DNA from: Phaenicophaeus curvirostris
Lineage: Eukaryota; Chordata; Aves; Cuculiformes; Cuculidae
Assembly (NCBI RefSeq): GCF_032191515.1
Contig: NC_091396.1
Span: forward strand, 64,941,885 to 65,005,884
Reading direction: 5' to 3'
DNA length: 64,000 nt
The translations under genes were made by a program, and so were the position numbers. Of this stretch, positions 44,519-56,594 are shown in pieces. Each line of letters opens with the position of its first letter. The stretch's first letter is position 1. The notes below the pieces were generated by a model. The model saw only the letters and a list, made by a program, of their open reading frames with translations. It was not told the origin of the DNA and did no database searches.

Positions 44519-45305
44519 ATGATTGAGGCTCTGCAGAGGGACCTGAACAGGCTAGATCCATGGGTGGAGACCAACGGGATGAGGCTCAAGGTCCTGCACT
44601 TGGGTTACAACAACCCTGAGCAGCTCCAGGCTTGGGGAAGAGCCACTGGAAAGCTGCCTGGAGGAGAAGGACCTGGAGATGTTGGTGGAGAGCTGGCTGA
44701 ACATGAGCCAGCAGTGGGCCAGCTGGCCAAGAAGGCCAATGGCATCTTGGCCTGGATCAGAAACAGCGTGGCCAGCAGGAGCAGGGAAGGGATTGTGTTC
44801 CTGGACTTGGCGCTGCTGAGGCCACATCTCTAATCCTGGGTTCAGTTTTTGACCCCTCCAAGAAGGACATTGCGGGGCTGGAGCGTGTCCAGAGAAGGGA
44901 ACGGAGCTGTGGAAGGGGCTGGAGAACAAGGGCTATGAGAGGTGGCTGAGGGACCTGGGGTTGTTTAGCCTGGAGAAGAGGAGGTTGAGGGGAGACCTGC
45001 GCCTGCCTGGAAGGAAGTTGTAGTGAGGTGAGTGTTTGTCCCTTCACTCAAGTGACAGGGGATAGGATGAGAGGCAGTGGCCTCAAGTTGCACCTGGGAA
45101 GGTTAGTCTGGCTGTTATGGAAAAAATCCTTCGTGGAAAGGGTTCTTGGGCCCTGGCAGCGGCTGCCCAGGGTGGTGGTGGAGTCTCTGTCCCTGGAGGT
45201 ATTAACAAGACTGGCAGATGAGGTGCTTGGGAATCTGGTTTAATAGTGGACAGGTAGAGCTGGACTTGATCTTGAAGGTCTTTTTCAAGCAAATGATTCT
45301 ATGAT
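44519..45305 (+). mobile_element. CR1 LINE, group B, about 790 bp
   Basis: The first frame (44519-44833) encodes the region after the reverse transcriptase catalytic box: IEALQRDLNRLDPWVETNG, KVLHLGYNNPE, AKKANGILAWIRNSVASRSREG. A short deletion removes residues between MRL and KVLHLG. A stop at about 44831 and later frameshifts kill it. The remaining ORF2-end boxes and the 3' end 'aatgattctatgatc' follow. Confidence 0.96.
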
Positions 45306-45653
45306 CTCAAATTTCTGGAGGAATGCACTGATATAACAAAGCAGTAGGTTTCTAATTCAGTTTATTATGTAACTGTTAACAGAGATACGAGTTATTAAAG
45401 GCAGATCAGCCTGTTCAAGAAAAGCAAAAACCAATTCACATACAACTCCAGTTCTTGTGTTTGGTGACATCACTTGGCTTATTGATATGCACGACAGGAG
45501 CTTGTTCGTTATTTCTTGCTGCAGAGCCGTGGTGTGTTTGGTGTGGATAAAGGGGCAAAAGCTCATAGCACAACAGCTTGTGGCAGTGCTGGAATGCATG
45601 GGAGTGCCTGGGGCTTGGTTCCTCGTGCAGTGGTTTGAGTTCAGATATTCCAG

Positions 45654-45735
45654 TCATAGAACCATAGAATAGTTTGAGCTGGAAGGGACCTTAAAGATCA
45701 TCTAGTTCCAACCCCCGGTATCTGTGGGCAACTAA
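45654..45735 (-). mobile_element. CR1 tail fragment, group A
   Basis: It begins 'gtcatagaaccatagaatag' and continues 'gagctggaagggacctt', 'aagatcatctagttccaacc'. About 80 bp of 3' end only. Confidence 0.93.
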
Positions 45736-46609
45736 GCCTCTTAATTATTGTGCATATTAAGAACTGGTGTGTATTGAAGTGTCAGGACCTGTGTCATTAG
45801 AGAGGTCTTGGCCATTGAATGACAGCCTCTTGTTTAATCTTGCGGGCAGCTTTGTCCAAAGAATCTGTTAGTAGCCAAGAAAAGCTGTGCATGGCTGGAT
45901 ACGGAGATTAATTGGCTGGTCCTATGGGAGATGGCAAAGGGTTTTCTTTTTTTGCAGAGCTAAAGTATCTCCAGAAGATTTTTCTAAAGTGAAATATGTC
46001 AGGTAATTGCCTTATGCAATATGCAAAGCACTTGATTGCTAACAATCCAACCATTGTTCTGAGACCTGACATCTCGGGGCTGCTGCACCTTATCTGGGGG
46101 GAAGGGCTGCGAGGGGAGGGGCTGCTGGGTCACTGCTGAACTGGTTGAGATCTGGCGATGGTCCATGAGATTTGTGAGTTGGGTTGAATAACTGAATTAT
46201 TCAGAGGGGCTGCTCTCTGCTACAGTGTGGTGAGGGATTGCGGCTCAGACTGCGATGCTGCAGGTAGGTGCAGTGAATCACCTCCCAGCATGTGACAGCG
46301 TGCTGTGTTTTAGGAACTGGAATCTTTGTGGAAACATTGCTGTTTTCTGCTTCAGAAGCAAAGGGCGTTGTTTGCCAAATGGGTGCTTTGTGCTGCCCAG
46401 GGGGGCTCTGACCACAATACAAATTTCCCTGGGGTTTGAATGCTCCTGTTTTACGTTGAGCGAAAGAGGTTTGCAAGCTGTACTTGCACATCTGTTACAA
46501 TTTTGTCATACCTATTACTTCTCATACCTGCTTTTTAAACACACTCACTTTCCTTTGGCTATGTGACATGACCGGGCTTTTTCCAGAGTCTCTGAGCAAC
46601 TTTTCATGT
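45736..46609. other. Unique sequence, no gene recognised
   Basis: Open frames at 46201-46566 on both strands overlap and show no domain. Confidence 0.5.
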
Positions 46610-47022
46610 GAAATCATAGAATTGCAGAATGGTTTGAGTTGGAATGGGCCTTAACTCTTCCAGTTCTACCCCCTGCCATGGGCAGGGACACCTCCCACTG
46701 GATCAGGTTGCTCCAAACCCCATCCAAGCTGGCCTTGAACACCTCCAGGGATGGGGCAGCCACCCCTGCTCTGGGCAACCTGGGCCAGGGCCTCCCCACC
46801 CTCACAGCAAAAACTTTCTTCTTAAGATCTCATCTCAATCTCACCTCTCGCAGCTGGAGAAATGTTCCCCCTTATCCTATCCCTGCACTCCCTGATCAAG
46901 AGCCCCTCCCCAGCTTTCCTGGAGCCCCTTACAGTACTGGAAGCTACTCTGACGTCTCCCTGGAGCTTTTTCTTCTCCAGGCTGGACAACCTAAACTCTC
47001 TCAGCCTGTCCTTGCATTGGTG
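46610..47022 (-). mobile_element. CR1 LINE, group A
   Basis: The left end is 'aaatcatagaattgcagaatgg', then 'ccctgccatgggcaggg', the coding-end boxes and 'caacctaaactctctcagcc'. About 410 bp, complete at the 3' end. Confidence 0.95.
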
Positions 47023-49934
47023 GTTCTCTTGGTTTGTGTAAGAACTATCACTTTTTGGCATTCATTTTCTGGAAAATCTGAGAAGTGATCTCTCTGGCAA
47101 CCCAGGGAAAATTTCTAGCCCTCAACCATAATTAAAGGTCATCCAGGTTTGATCTTCTTTAAAGGCTGAAATCCATTCTGCTGCATGTTCACACTGAAAT
47201 GATTTAATATGAAGGTTTTGTGCTCACTGTTTTTGCTGGTGTTGCTTGTTCCTTCCCAGTGCTTTCCAGTAATAACAAGTGTGAACAATGACAGTAAAAG
47301 AGAGGTTTCACCTCTTTATGTGCTCCTTGGTCTAACACCTCAAAAGCACAGGGAAACCTTACAGTGAAAGTCTGCTCATCTGCACATGACCTGATTCCTC
47401 TCCACATATCAACTTCTCTGTCAAAATCCAAGAAGCTTTCTTGTCTCTAGAAACTTGTGTGGCCTAATATTGCCTGATTTTATGTCCTTTGCCATGAAAC
47501 TTAGGCAGTAGAGGTTTTTTAATACAGGCATCTACCGTAGCAGTGGGTCATGTCTTAAATCCTGATGGGCCACTTATTTCTAATGACTGCTGTGCCTGTG
47601 GAGAAGGAAATGGAAGACATCCATCTGGATACTCCTAAATCCTGTATGTTGTCCCATTTATAAAAGTCCTTGTGAGCTTAAATGGCACGGAAGGACAATA
47701 ATATTCCAATATAAAAAAATACAATGTACCCTGACTAGTTGGAGTGACACCAGGGGAGTTCTAAGTCTGAAGTGTTTGCGTTGTGCAGGAATGTAAAGCC
47801 TGTGTGGTCAGATGCTCTGGAGGCTGCTTCTGTGAATTAAATTATAAATACAATTCCTCTAGTACTTGAGAGCTTAAAATAACGTTGCTGCCAGTGTTCA
47901 TTTAGGCAATAGATGTGGAATATGTGACCTTCGTTGCTGCAGGCATAGGGGAGTAAGGAGAAAATGTATTGTCATGCTTTGAGGTCAAGGAGAGACGTTG
48001 CTGCTGGTAGAATCTACCCAGCTGGGAGAGATACCTTGTACCAGCTGCACTATGGGTGCAACAGGGTGGCAGAGGCTCCTCCACGCCACAGGGTGGCATG
48101 TTTTGGTTAAGGTATTAAAGACTATTTAAATCTTTTTAAATCGTTATATCCAGCCTGACCCTCTTAATTCTTTGAAGAATTGCAAAGATTTTTTTAACTT
48201 TTCATGGAATGAGATATTCCCCTTGACCTTGTTCAACCTGGATAAAGAAATCATCTTCACTTAAAATTTAGGTAATCATCTTAATTGATGTATTAGACTG
48301 AGGTTTCCTCATAAAATGAGTTGGGTTATGTATTTGGGAAATTACATGAAGTATCACGCTCTTTATGGTGATATTTCTCTCCTCTTTGTCTAGTATTTTG
48401 ATGTGCATTTCTACTCTGGCTCAAAATTTTTGCTTAGATGTTGAGTATCAAGTTTTGTGTTTAAATTTGTGGTCCTTCCTCATGATGCAAGGATGCTCAT
48501 AGTTCCAAATTTAATATACTCGGGAGCAAAGGTGTTTTGATCTATGTGATGTTTCTTTCTACACCTCCTTTTATGTTTTCTTAAAGCCTATGGAGTCTAG
48601 TTGTTTCTTCTGCACTGCAGTGGGAAATCAACTCTAGAGTTCAGAGTGCATGGCAGTGTTTTTTTTGTTCCTTTGTCTATTTTGGGGCACCCGTGTCTCC
48701 TGACTGATGTAACATGGATGTGCACTTGCTGGAGCAAGGTATGTTCTTTGAACTTGTTCTAGTCAAAGCATCCATCTTGGAAAACCATTGGGTAATAGGT
48801 TAGAAAACAATAGAGATCTGGATTTAAGTATGTTGTTGGGCTGCAATTTTAAGAAGTTAGTAATTTTTGTGCTTAATTTTGTTGCAGGAGCTGAATTGTT
48901 CCCCAATCAACAGTGTGGTGCTCCAGATTGCTTTAACATGTTTTTCTTGGAACGAGGGAGGATGCACCCACAGTTTATACTCCTTGGGTAACACCAGAAT
49001 AGGTCTTTACTGCAATTGGGTGAGAACACTGAGGCAAAGATGCCTGAACTACCTAATCAAAGCCCTATTGTAATCTCAGAATTAATGAGATGCCATGTGC
49101 TTCAATTAATACTGGACATTTTGTAGAAATCTTGTGTTTTATTATTTTAGGAACAATTTGTAGCAAATGATTATTAGCAGGGGTGGCAACAAAAGTGCTG
49201 GGATGTTTAGAACTTGTTCAGAGGTGGATTTAGGCATAGCTGGAATCTGGATGTTTTATTAAACATCTATTAATGCATTATTCCTCCACATCTACAAGCA
49301 GTTATGTTTTTAAAAGATGAAAGTGTTGGTATTCTTGACTCATCTAAGTTTGCTCTTTCAAATTAATACTTCCATGCAGGCTGAGAATATATATTTCTCC
49401 GAGCACTGAGTTTACTTAAGCACACGGTATATATGTAAACACCTTTGTGTGTGCGAGACACGCACACTCCAATGCCTATTTGCATAGCTAAATGGAGGAG
49501 TTGGAGCTTAGCGATACTGCAAATGTTCTTGTATCTGCATTGAACAGAGGCATTAGTTTCCGTTTCTAAAAAAGAAATGGTCTCTCTCAAGTAGAGTAAA
49601 CAAATCTGCTGTGTATTTTCTTTTACAGAAATAATCAAGGCTCACTTTGGAAAACTCTTACTATGTGTGAGCCAGTAGTGGAGCTGATACTCAAAGACAT
49701 TTCCATTTCGCATAGATATTTTTCGTTGTTAATATGATCCTAACTTGCTTTCTACAATCTGGCATGTGTGGATGTGTGTGTATTTGCTTCAGTGCAGGAG
49801 CATCTGCTTAGAATGCATTTTAGAGCAAGACCTCAATTTGTTCTCCATGTGGAGTGCCAGCAGCAAGACTTGCTCAATATCTGAAATCTGGCACTTGAGT
49901 TTTCAGAGAACTTCAGGCCCTTCTCACCTTCCTC
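47023..49934. other. Longest repeat-free stretch, 2.9 kb, no gene recognised
   Basis: AT-rich unique sequence with no CR1, no simple repeat of note and only short open frames (for example 48788-49073, 49363-49638) without domains. The absence of insertions over 2.9 kb in a CR1-dense window could be chance or constraint. Confidence 0.5.
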
Positions 49935-50240
49935 ATTAGGGGAGGAGAAGGTGGCACTGATCTCCTGTCTGGTGACCAATGGTAGGACTGGAGGGAATAG
50001 CAGGAAGATGTGCCAGAGGAGGGTTAGGTTGGGCATTAGAAGGTTCTTCCCCACCAGAAGGTGGTGGAGCACTGGAACAGCTCCTCAGGGAAGCAGCCAC
50101 AGCCTGACAATATTCCAGAAGTGTTTGACCAAGTCCCTCAGACCCACAATGTGAATGTTGGGATGTCCTGTGCAGGCGCAGGAATTGGACTTGATGTTCC
50201 TCACGAGTCCCTTCCAACTTGGGACATTCCAAGGTTCTTG
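49935..50240 (+). mobile_element. CR1 LINE, group E (single member here)
   Basis: The sequence is a distinct CR1 end: 'gtgaccaatggtaggactgg', 'gaatagcaggaagatgtgcc', 'aaggtggtggagcactgg' and 'gtttgaccaagtccctcag'. Its 3' end is 'cttccaacttgggacattcc' and 'aaggttctt' rather than the usual ATTCTATG repeat. It is moderately diverged. Confidence 0.88.
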
Positions 50241-51011
50241 TGCACATCAAACTTCCCTGACAGAAATCAAGAGCCAGTTGTCCAGCTGCCTTTGTGAATC
50301 TTCATACAGTCTTCAACGATTGCGATGTTTTGGTAGCTAGGGACAAATTGCAAGCTGAGACTTCTCAGTAGGTAAAAAGCAAAGTACATGAGTTGGAGTC
50401 AATGGAATCTGAAGATACATAGAATCTGTGAAGCCTTTGACAGATGTAGTCTGAGCCTTATCTGTTGAAGCCAGAAATCCCCTTTATTTGAAGAGAAACT
50501 TCCCTTTTTCCTTTCTCTAATCTGCTTTTGCTGTAAGTTGTTCTTTCCAGCAACTAAGCTGAAAACTGAGCCATTTGTCTGCACCGAAATTTGATTTAAA
50601 TGCCTATATGCAACAGATTTTTGTGCTGAACCTTTATTTGGAAGAGGTGTCTAAATATAGTCCAGTATTAGCAATCAAAGACTGAATGAAAGACAGTTTC
50701 TTCTAGGTTTTGTCTTTCTTGGTTGACATAAGCCTCTCCCTACTGTAAATCCCTTCTCAGTTTTAGGGCTATGGAGCTGGTATTTAGTCACTCTGCTCAC
50801 CGGTTAGCATAAAGGGAATCTGGGGATTAGCCTTGGCTTCTGATTTCCATAGCAGGGGTTGCTTGCTTTTAATGTGGTGTGGATGCAACTTCAAGGAAGT
50901 TTAAGTGCCACCATAGGACTTTTTTTTTTTTCCTGAAATTAATCTTTCCATCCAGATTAAACTGTATCATTGCTTCATCTTCAGCACTGTTATAGAAAAA
51001 TTAGTATATTC
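50241..51011. other. Unique sequence, no gene recognised
   Basis: It contains a T-run of about 13 near 50920. No coding signal or recognised repeat. Confidence 0.55.
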
Positions 51012-51116
51012 ACAGAAAGATTTGAGTCAGAAGGGCCCTGAAGCCCATCCAGTTCCAAGCCCACTGCCAAGGGCAGGGGCACCTCCCACTGGATCAGATT
51101 GCTCAGAGCCCCAGTG
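51012..51116 (-). mobile_element. CR1 3' end, group A, short
   Basis: About 105 bp: 'cacagaaagatttgagtcag', 'aagcccatccagttccaag', 'cacctcccactggatcag'. The tail is degraded, and the copy stops at 'gctcagagcccc'. Confidence 0.92.
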
Positions 51117-51360
51117 TATGATCACTGTTAGCCTTCTTGGGCATGAAAGTAAAAGGCATCCCAACACCGGCAGTATCATTTATCAAAATCATAAAATCAG
51201 TTTGCTAGATGCCAACTTTCAAAGCTGTTTCTTATTTCTGCAAATCATAAGATTGATTCATCCTTACAAAGCCTCTGTTTTTAGTAGCACCATTCAGGAC
51301 TTTTGGTTTGTAGGTGGCTTTTGCTAAGTCTTTTAACTTCTTTTGAGGGGCAGAAGTTTT

Positions 51361-51630
51361 CATGGAATCCTAAGGCTGGGGAAGACATCTAAGTTCATCC
51401 AGTCCAACTTCCAGCTCTACATCACAGTGCCAACTAACCCATGTCTCTAAGGACCATGTCTTCATGTATTTTGAATCCCTCCAGGGATGGTGATTCCACA
51501 ACTGCCCTGGGCAGCCTCTGCCAGTGCTTCATTATTATTTCTGTGAAAAAAATTCTTCCTGATATCAAATCTAAAACTCCCCTGGCACAACATGAGGCTA
51601 TTTCTTCTCCTCCTATTGCTTCTGACTTGG
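51361..51630 (-). mobile_element. CR1 3' end, group D-like, host of a nested CR1
   Basis: The left end is 'atggaatcctaaggctgg', then 'ttcatccagtccaacttcc' and coding-end boxes to 'ctattgcttctgacttgg'. At 51631 a second minus-strand CR1 begins with its own tail. The rest of this element probably resumes at 52060-52148 ('cataagacttgttctccagc'). Confidence 0.88.
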
Positions 51631-52059
51631 AATCATGAAATAGTTTGCATTGGAAGAGACCTTAAAAGATCATCCAGTGTCAACCTCTCTGCCATGGGCA
51701 GAGATGAACCAGAGATGAACTGGGAGGTGTTCCCAGTTCATCAGGCTGCTCAAGGCCCCATCCAACCTGGCCTTGAACACTTTGAGGGTTGGGGCAGTTA
51801 CCTCTTCCCTGGGCAACCTGATCCAGGGCCTCACCACTCATTGTGAATAAATTCCTCCTTATCCAGTCTAACTCTGCCACTCTCCAGTTTATACCCACTG
51901 CCCCTTGTCCTATCACTACTAGTGTTTGTGAACAGTCCCTCCCCAGCTTTCTTGTAGCCCCTTCAGGTACTACAAAGTCACTATAAGATCTTCTTGGAGC
52001 TTTCTCTTCCTCAGGCTGAACAACCCCAACTCTCTCAGCCTCTCTCAGCTGGTCTCTCG
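51631..52059 (-). mobile_element. CR1 LINE, group A, nested in an older CR1
   Basis: It begins with the reverse-complement 3' end 'aatcatgaaatagtttgc' directly after the host box 'tctgacttgg'. It continues through the 3' UTR, which carries the perfect hairpin at 51714-51742, and the coding-end boxes to 'ccccaactctctcagcc'. Both elements are on the minus strand. Confidence 0.9.
51714..51742. repeat. Perfect 12-bp inverted repeat with 5-nt loop
   Basis: The arms 'gatgaactggga' (51714-51725) and 'tcccagttcatc' (51731-51742) are exact reverse complements around 'ggtgt'. Other group A copies have 'cagggacacctcccactgg' here and no hairpin. An 11-bp near-repeat ('gagatgaacca') lies just upstream. 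The pattern fits a template-switch mutation during replication. Confidence 0.95.
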
Positions 52060-52148
52060 AGAGAAGCCCCAGATTCCTTTGCTGTTCCTCATAAGACTTG
52101 TTCTCCAGCCCCTTTAACAGCCTCGTTGCCCTCTTTGGATGTGCTCTA
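52060..52148 (-). mobile_element. CR1 upstream block, probable continuation of 51361-51630
   Basis: The sequence 'gctgttcctcataagac', 'ttgttctccagccccttt' and 'gttgccctctttggatgtgc' is the next CR1 block expected after the host element broken at 51630, although some bases between are lost. Confidence 0.8.
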
Positions 52149-53052
52149 GTGTATATATTTGGTGTATTTCTGGCAAACCACTTGCTCCTCTATTTTTATA
52201 GAGTTTGAAAATTTGGAATCGTGTATTGGGGCATTCTTCCTTGGGAAGATCAGAGTGGATTTGTGGTTTTTTTTTTTTTTTTTCCTCCCTTTGACCTGAG
52301 TTCAGTTGGTTCTGCAGGAATTAAAATGCACATAAGCACCATTCTCTAAAGTCAGGGTTGCCCTCCCACCCAAGCAGTCTCCTTATTCAAATTCATCCTT
52401 CAGGAGAAGTGATGGTTTGACTGATGTTATGGTACAACACTTAGTATCATTTTTTTGAAAGATCATTGAAAATTTGGCAGAAAAAGGAGAGAAGATCCCC
52501 AGAATGGCCTTGGGGCTGTGGGAAATGCATTCTAAGAGACCTCAGGAACACAACCGGTGTAGTCCATCAAAAAATAAGGCTATTAAGGCGATTTGATCTG
52601 TCTAAGTGACTCCCTGGTGAGAATATATTGGCTCCTAAAGTCATCGTAATTGAGTAAAAAGGAGAAAAAGAACAAATAGTAGGGAGCTAGAGCAATAAAA
52701 ATTTGAACACAAATTAGACAATTTTTTTTAGACTGTTTTGGCTAACTGCTAGTGTTAGCTTCTATTGAGTCTTTCTAGCACTAAGGAAAAAGATCTGTTT
52801 TTGAAAGTGTACTTTATCCAAAATGTAATTATTCTTCAGTCACATGGAATCTGTTTGGCTCTGTGTAACAGCAGCTGGATGAAGGACAATATATGGGGTT
52901 TTGTCAGAGGACTTGATTGTTTGTGTGAGTAAAGTTATGCAATTTATTGAAGGAGTTGCGCTTATGCTGGGTCAGACCTAAAATGTAAATCTCTCTTGCC
53001 AGTACAGGCTGAGGGACAAAAATTCCATGAGAAGTGGGGAAATAGAATAACT
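52149..53052. other. Unique AT-rich sequence
   Basis: It contains a T17 run at 52267-52283. No gene or recognised repeat. Confidence 0.55.
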
Positions 53053-53482
53053 TAGAATCATAGAATGGTTTGGGCTGGAAGGGACCTCAAAGCCCATCCA
53101 GTTCCACACCCTGCCATGGGCAGGGACACCTCCCACTGGATGAGGTTGCTCCAAGCCCCATCCAACCTGGCCTTGAACCCCTCCAGGGATGGGGCAGCCA
53201 CCACTGCTCTGGGCAGCCTGGGCCAGGGCCTCCCCACCCTCACAGCAAAGCATGTCTCCCTAAGAGTTCATCTCAATCTTTCCTCTTTCAGCTGAAAACC
53301 CCTGCTCTCCCTGCTCAGGAGCCCCTCTCCAGCTTTCCTGGAGCCCCTTTCAGTACTGGAAGCTGTTCTGAGGTCTCCCCAGAGCCTTTTCTTCTCAAGG
53401 CTGCACAACCCCAACTCTCTCAGCCCGTCCTCAGAGCAGGGGTGCTCTAGCCCTCCTCTGGACTTGCTTTAACTTCTCCAAT
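53053..53482 (-). mobile_element. CR1 LINE, group A
   Basis: The left end is 'ttagaatcatagaatgg', with 3' UTR 'ccctgccatgggcaggg' and coding-end boxes as far as 'ccctcctctggacttgc'. It is one of the better preserved minus-strand copies. Confidence 0.96.
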
Positions 53483-54599
53483 CATGGAAGTGTTTATTTT
53501 GAACTGACTAGTGCTGAGTAACAAAGAATCAACTGTGATGTAATTTTCCAGGTGTGAGAGATACTGGGAATGTATTTGATGGACAAAATGTTGAAATACA
53601 GAAGCTGATGTGTTGCTTCTTCCCTATGCTCCAGCCTTGGGAAAGAGATCTGCTTTCAGTGAAAGCTTTATTATCTCGAACCGCTTTCCAGGAGACAGAG
53701 GCGTAATGCAAGTTAACACCTCTTCTTTTACCAGCACGCTACAGCTTTGTGTGTGTGCGGTAGCTTCTGCATCCTGGAAGCTGCCTGCCTGCCTCTGTGC
53801 TGGAGTTGTTCATTAAATCTGCTCTTAGCACACAGCAGAAACCATGGCAAGATGTTATTAAGAATGTGATGTGCTCTTTGTTAGAATCATTCTTTTGGAA
53901 GAGAATGTTTTGCTAGACTCAGCCTTTAGAGAAACCTTCAAACCTCAATGAAGTCTTAGTAAAATTGAAGTGAAATAGCAGGGAACTTTTGCTTCCTTAC
54001 ACTTGATATCAAGATGTGTAAAACCCCTTAGGAGAAGATGCTTCTTGAGGGGAAAAGCTGAAGTTTTCTCTTCTAGGTCACACTACCCCCTGTTGTTCAA
54101 TAAGCTGATTTGGTGGGAGTGTCCGTCTTGATGGATACTCTTGCCTGTGATGGTGATGATGAAGCAGAAGAGGATGTACAGCTGATGGAAACGTGCCTTG
54201 GGTAGGACTGCAGCTCTGTGGTGGAGTCTGGGAGGTCTCTACTCCTGGGTTAAGCCCATTGTTAATAACAGAGTACTTCACAGGTGGCAAGGGTTTGGAG
54301 AAAGTAATTAATTAACTATAATCCTGCTAGTGAATTCACAGACTGAAGACCCAACTATCTAATCTGAACTCCGCAGATAATGGGCTTAGTGACCTCTCTC
54401 TGTATTAACTGCAATAAAACCAAACCTGTCTTGATCACATCTCATGTCCTCAATCTTCCCTTATTTAATAGTGCTCTGGCTCCTTTCTAAAGCAAGTTTT
54501 CCTAATTTGTGTAATTCTGTAATCATCCTAATGACTCTTCTCTAAGCTCCCTATTTTTTCAGTAGCTTCCTGCTGTCCCAGCTGTGTCTGCTGCAGGGA
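53483..54599. other. Unique sequence, no gene recognised
   Basis: No repeat or coding signal seen beyond short frames without domains. Confidence 0.55.
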
Positions 54600-54658
54600 A
54601 TAGAATCATAGAATCACAAGGTTGGAAAAGACCCACCGGATCATCGAGTCCAACCAGT
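54600..54658 (-). mobile_element. CR1 tail fragment, group C
   Basis: About 60 bp: 'atagaatcatagaatcac', 'aaggttggaaaagaccc' and 'accggatcatcgagtccaacc'. Only the last bases of a group C element are present. Confidence 0.92.
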
Positions 54659-54810
54659 AGTTGCTGTCTGTTCCTGACTTCCACCAGCACTCTCCTCTTT
54701 GACCTTTAGGAGGCCACGACTAGAGGGATGAGAGGACTTGTTGCTTTAGTGGGGTTCTGGTTGTCTTTTCAGAATGCCATGCTGGCTCCTTATGGTAAGA
54801 GTTGTGTTAT

Positions 54811-55063
54811 TCATGGAATAGTTAAGGTTGGGGAAAAACTTCTAAAATCAAGTCCAACCATCAACACAATAGCATCATGCCCACAAACCCATGTATTGAA
54901 GCACTACATCTACATGTTTTTTGACCCCCCTCCAGGGATGGAGTCTCCACCACTGCCCTGGGCAGGCTCTTCCCATGCTTCACCACTCTTTCAGTAAGGA
55001 CATTTTTCCTAATGTTCAATCTGAAGCTTCCTGTGGTGCAACTTGAGGGCATTTCCTCTGGTC
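54811..55063 (-). mobile_element. CR1 3' end, group D
   Basis: The left end is 'ttcatggaatagttaagg', with 'aagtccaaccatcaacac', 'ctccagggatggagtctcc' and 'acttgagggcatttcctctgg'. About 250 bp, tail reduced. Confidence 0.92.
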
Positions 55064-56060
55064 TAATGTCCTTTGTTTGTATTTGCATGGCTCTGTGCTG
55101 AAGAGCTGTGATGTTACCTCCATCCCTTAGTAACCAGGCTGGCATGAAGCTGTTGTACACCAGCCCTGTGGCGTAGACATACAGGAAACTGCCTAAAACC
55201 CCCATGGACCTGCTCCTGAGCATCAGACTCATGGCAGCTTGCCTCTGGTCACCTCGCTTCTCATTGCTCTGGGACCTGATGAGAACCAGCATGAGCAGGT
55301 CCAGGGAGCTCCTATGAAAGCAAAGCATCTGCCCAACAAAAGAGCCGTTGGTAGGGACCCTGCATCTCTTCCTGTTTTTTGGGTTTTAGGGTGCTTCAGG
55401 GGTGATGTTACCACCTTGGGGTTACTCCTGCTCCCACTTCTGTAGCCAGAAGGACTTCACAAAGTCTTGCTTGGTGCTGTTGGCCTGTGTTGGCAAAGGT
55501 TGCAGCCCATCTAATGTAGAGCTGTGTGAAAAAAAGATGAATTAAGATGACTTGAGAAATAGTGAAACAGTAGGATTAGAGGTTAGAGGCTGCATGGCTG
55601 GGGAATGGGGGATACTTGAAGGCACATCACCCTGCCCTTTTACGAAGGAAATCATGGGTCTTCAATACAGTGATGAATGTTATTCCCAGGTGCCTACTCC
55701 ATTTTCTTCATCTCTGTTATTTTCTCTTGAGTCCTAGTGTTTCAGTGTTTGTTTTTTTGGTAACTGAAATGTAAATTATAGCAATTTTGTTTGCATCAAG
55801 CTACATTTTGCATCTGTGCAAAGCACAAGGCAGGTTTGCCTGTGCATTTATTGGGTGCAATCAAACTGATTTTTATAAAGCACCAGGAGCTGATGTCCTT
55901 CAAGCTTGTCTGTTAACTTGCTCACCAGCAATAAATGTCTCTTGGAGATGGCTAGTTGTAAACTAATAGAAATTCCAGTACCTTTGGCAGGGTAGCCCAG
56001 CAGTAACTGGTGCAGCGCAGCACGTGGCATTGAAATGCTGGTCTTAGAAATTAAGAGGTG
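55064..56060. other. Unique sequence, no gene recognised
   Basis: The minus-strand frame at 54861-55328 spans CR1 and unique sequence, so it is not evidence of a gene. Nothing else seen. Confidence 0.5.
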
Positions 56061-56594
56061 ATAGAATGGTGGAATGGTTTGGGTGGGAAGGGACCTTAAA
56101 GCCCATCCAGTTCCAGCCCCAGCCATGGGGAGGGACACTTCCCACCGGATCAGGCAGCTCAAAGCCCTATCCAACCTGGCCTTGAACACCTCCAGGGAGA
56201 GGGTGGCCACCACATCTCTGGACAACCTGGGCCAGGGCCTCCCCACCCTTATTGTGAAGAATTTCTCCCTGATGTCTAATCTAATTCTTCCCCCTTCCTG
56301 ATTAAAGCCATTGCCCCTTGTCCTCTTACTCCAGACCCTTGGAAAAAAAAAAAAAGCCCTTTTCCAGCTTTCCTGGAGCCTCTTTTAGTACTAGAAGCTG
56401 CTCTAAGGTCTCCCTGCAGCCTTCTCTTCTCTGGGCTGAACAACCCCAACTCTCTCAGCCTGTCCTCTTATGGGAAGTGCTCAAGCCCTTGGATCATCCT
56501 TGTAGCCTCCTCTGGACCCATTCCAACAGCTCTATCTCCTTCTTATGTTGAGGGTTCTAGAACTGGTTACAGGACTCCAGGTGGGGTCAGAGAT
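56061..56594 (-). mobile_element. CR1 LINE, group A, about 530 bp
   Basis: The left end is 'tagaatggtggaatggtttgg'; the copy reaches upstream to 'actccaggtggggtcag'. A run of 13 A (56343-56355) has grown in the middle. The coding end is broken by small indels. Confidence 0.95.
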
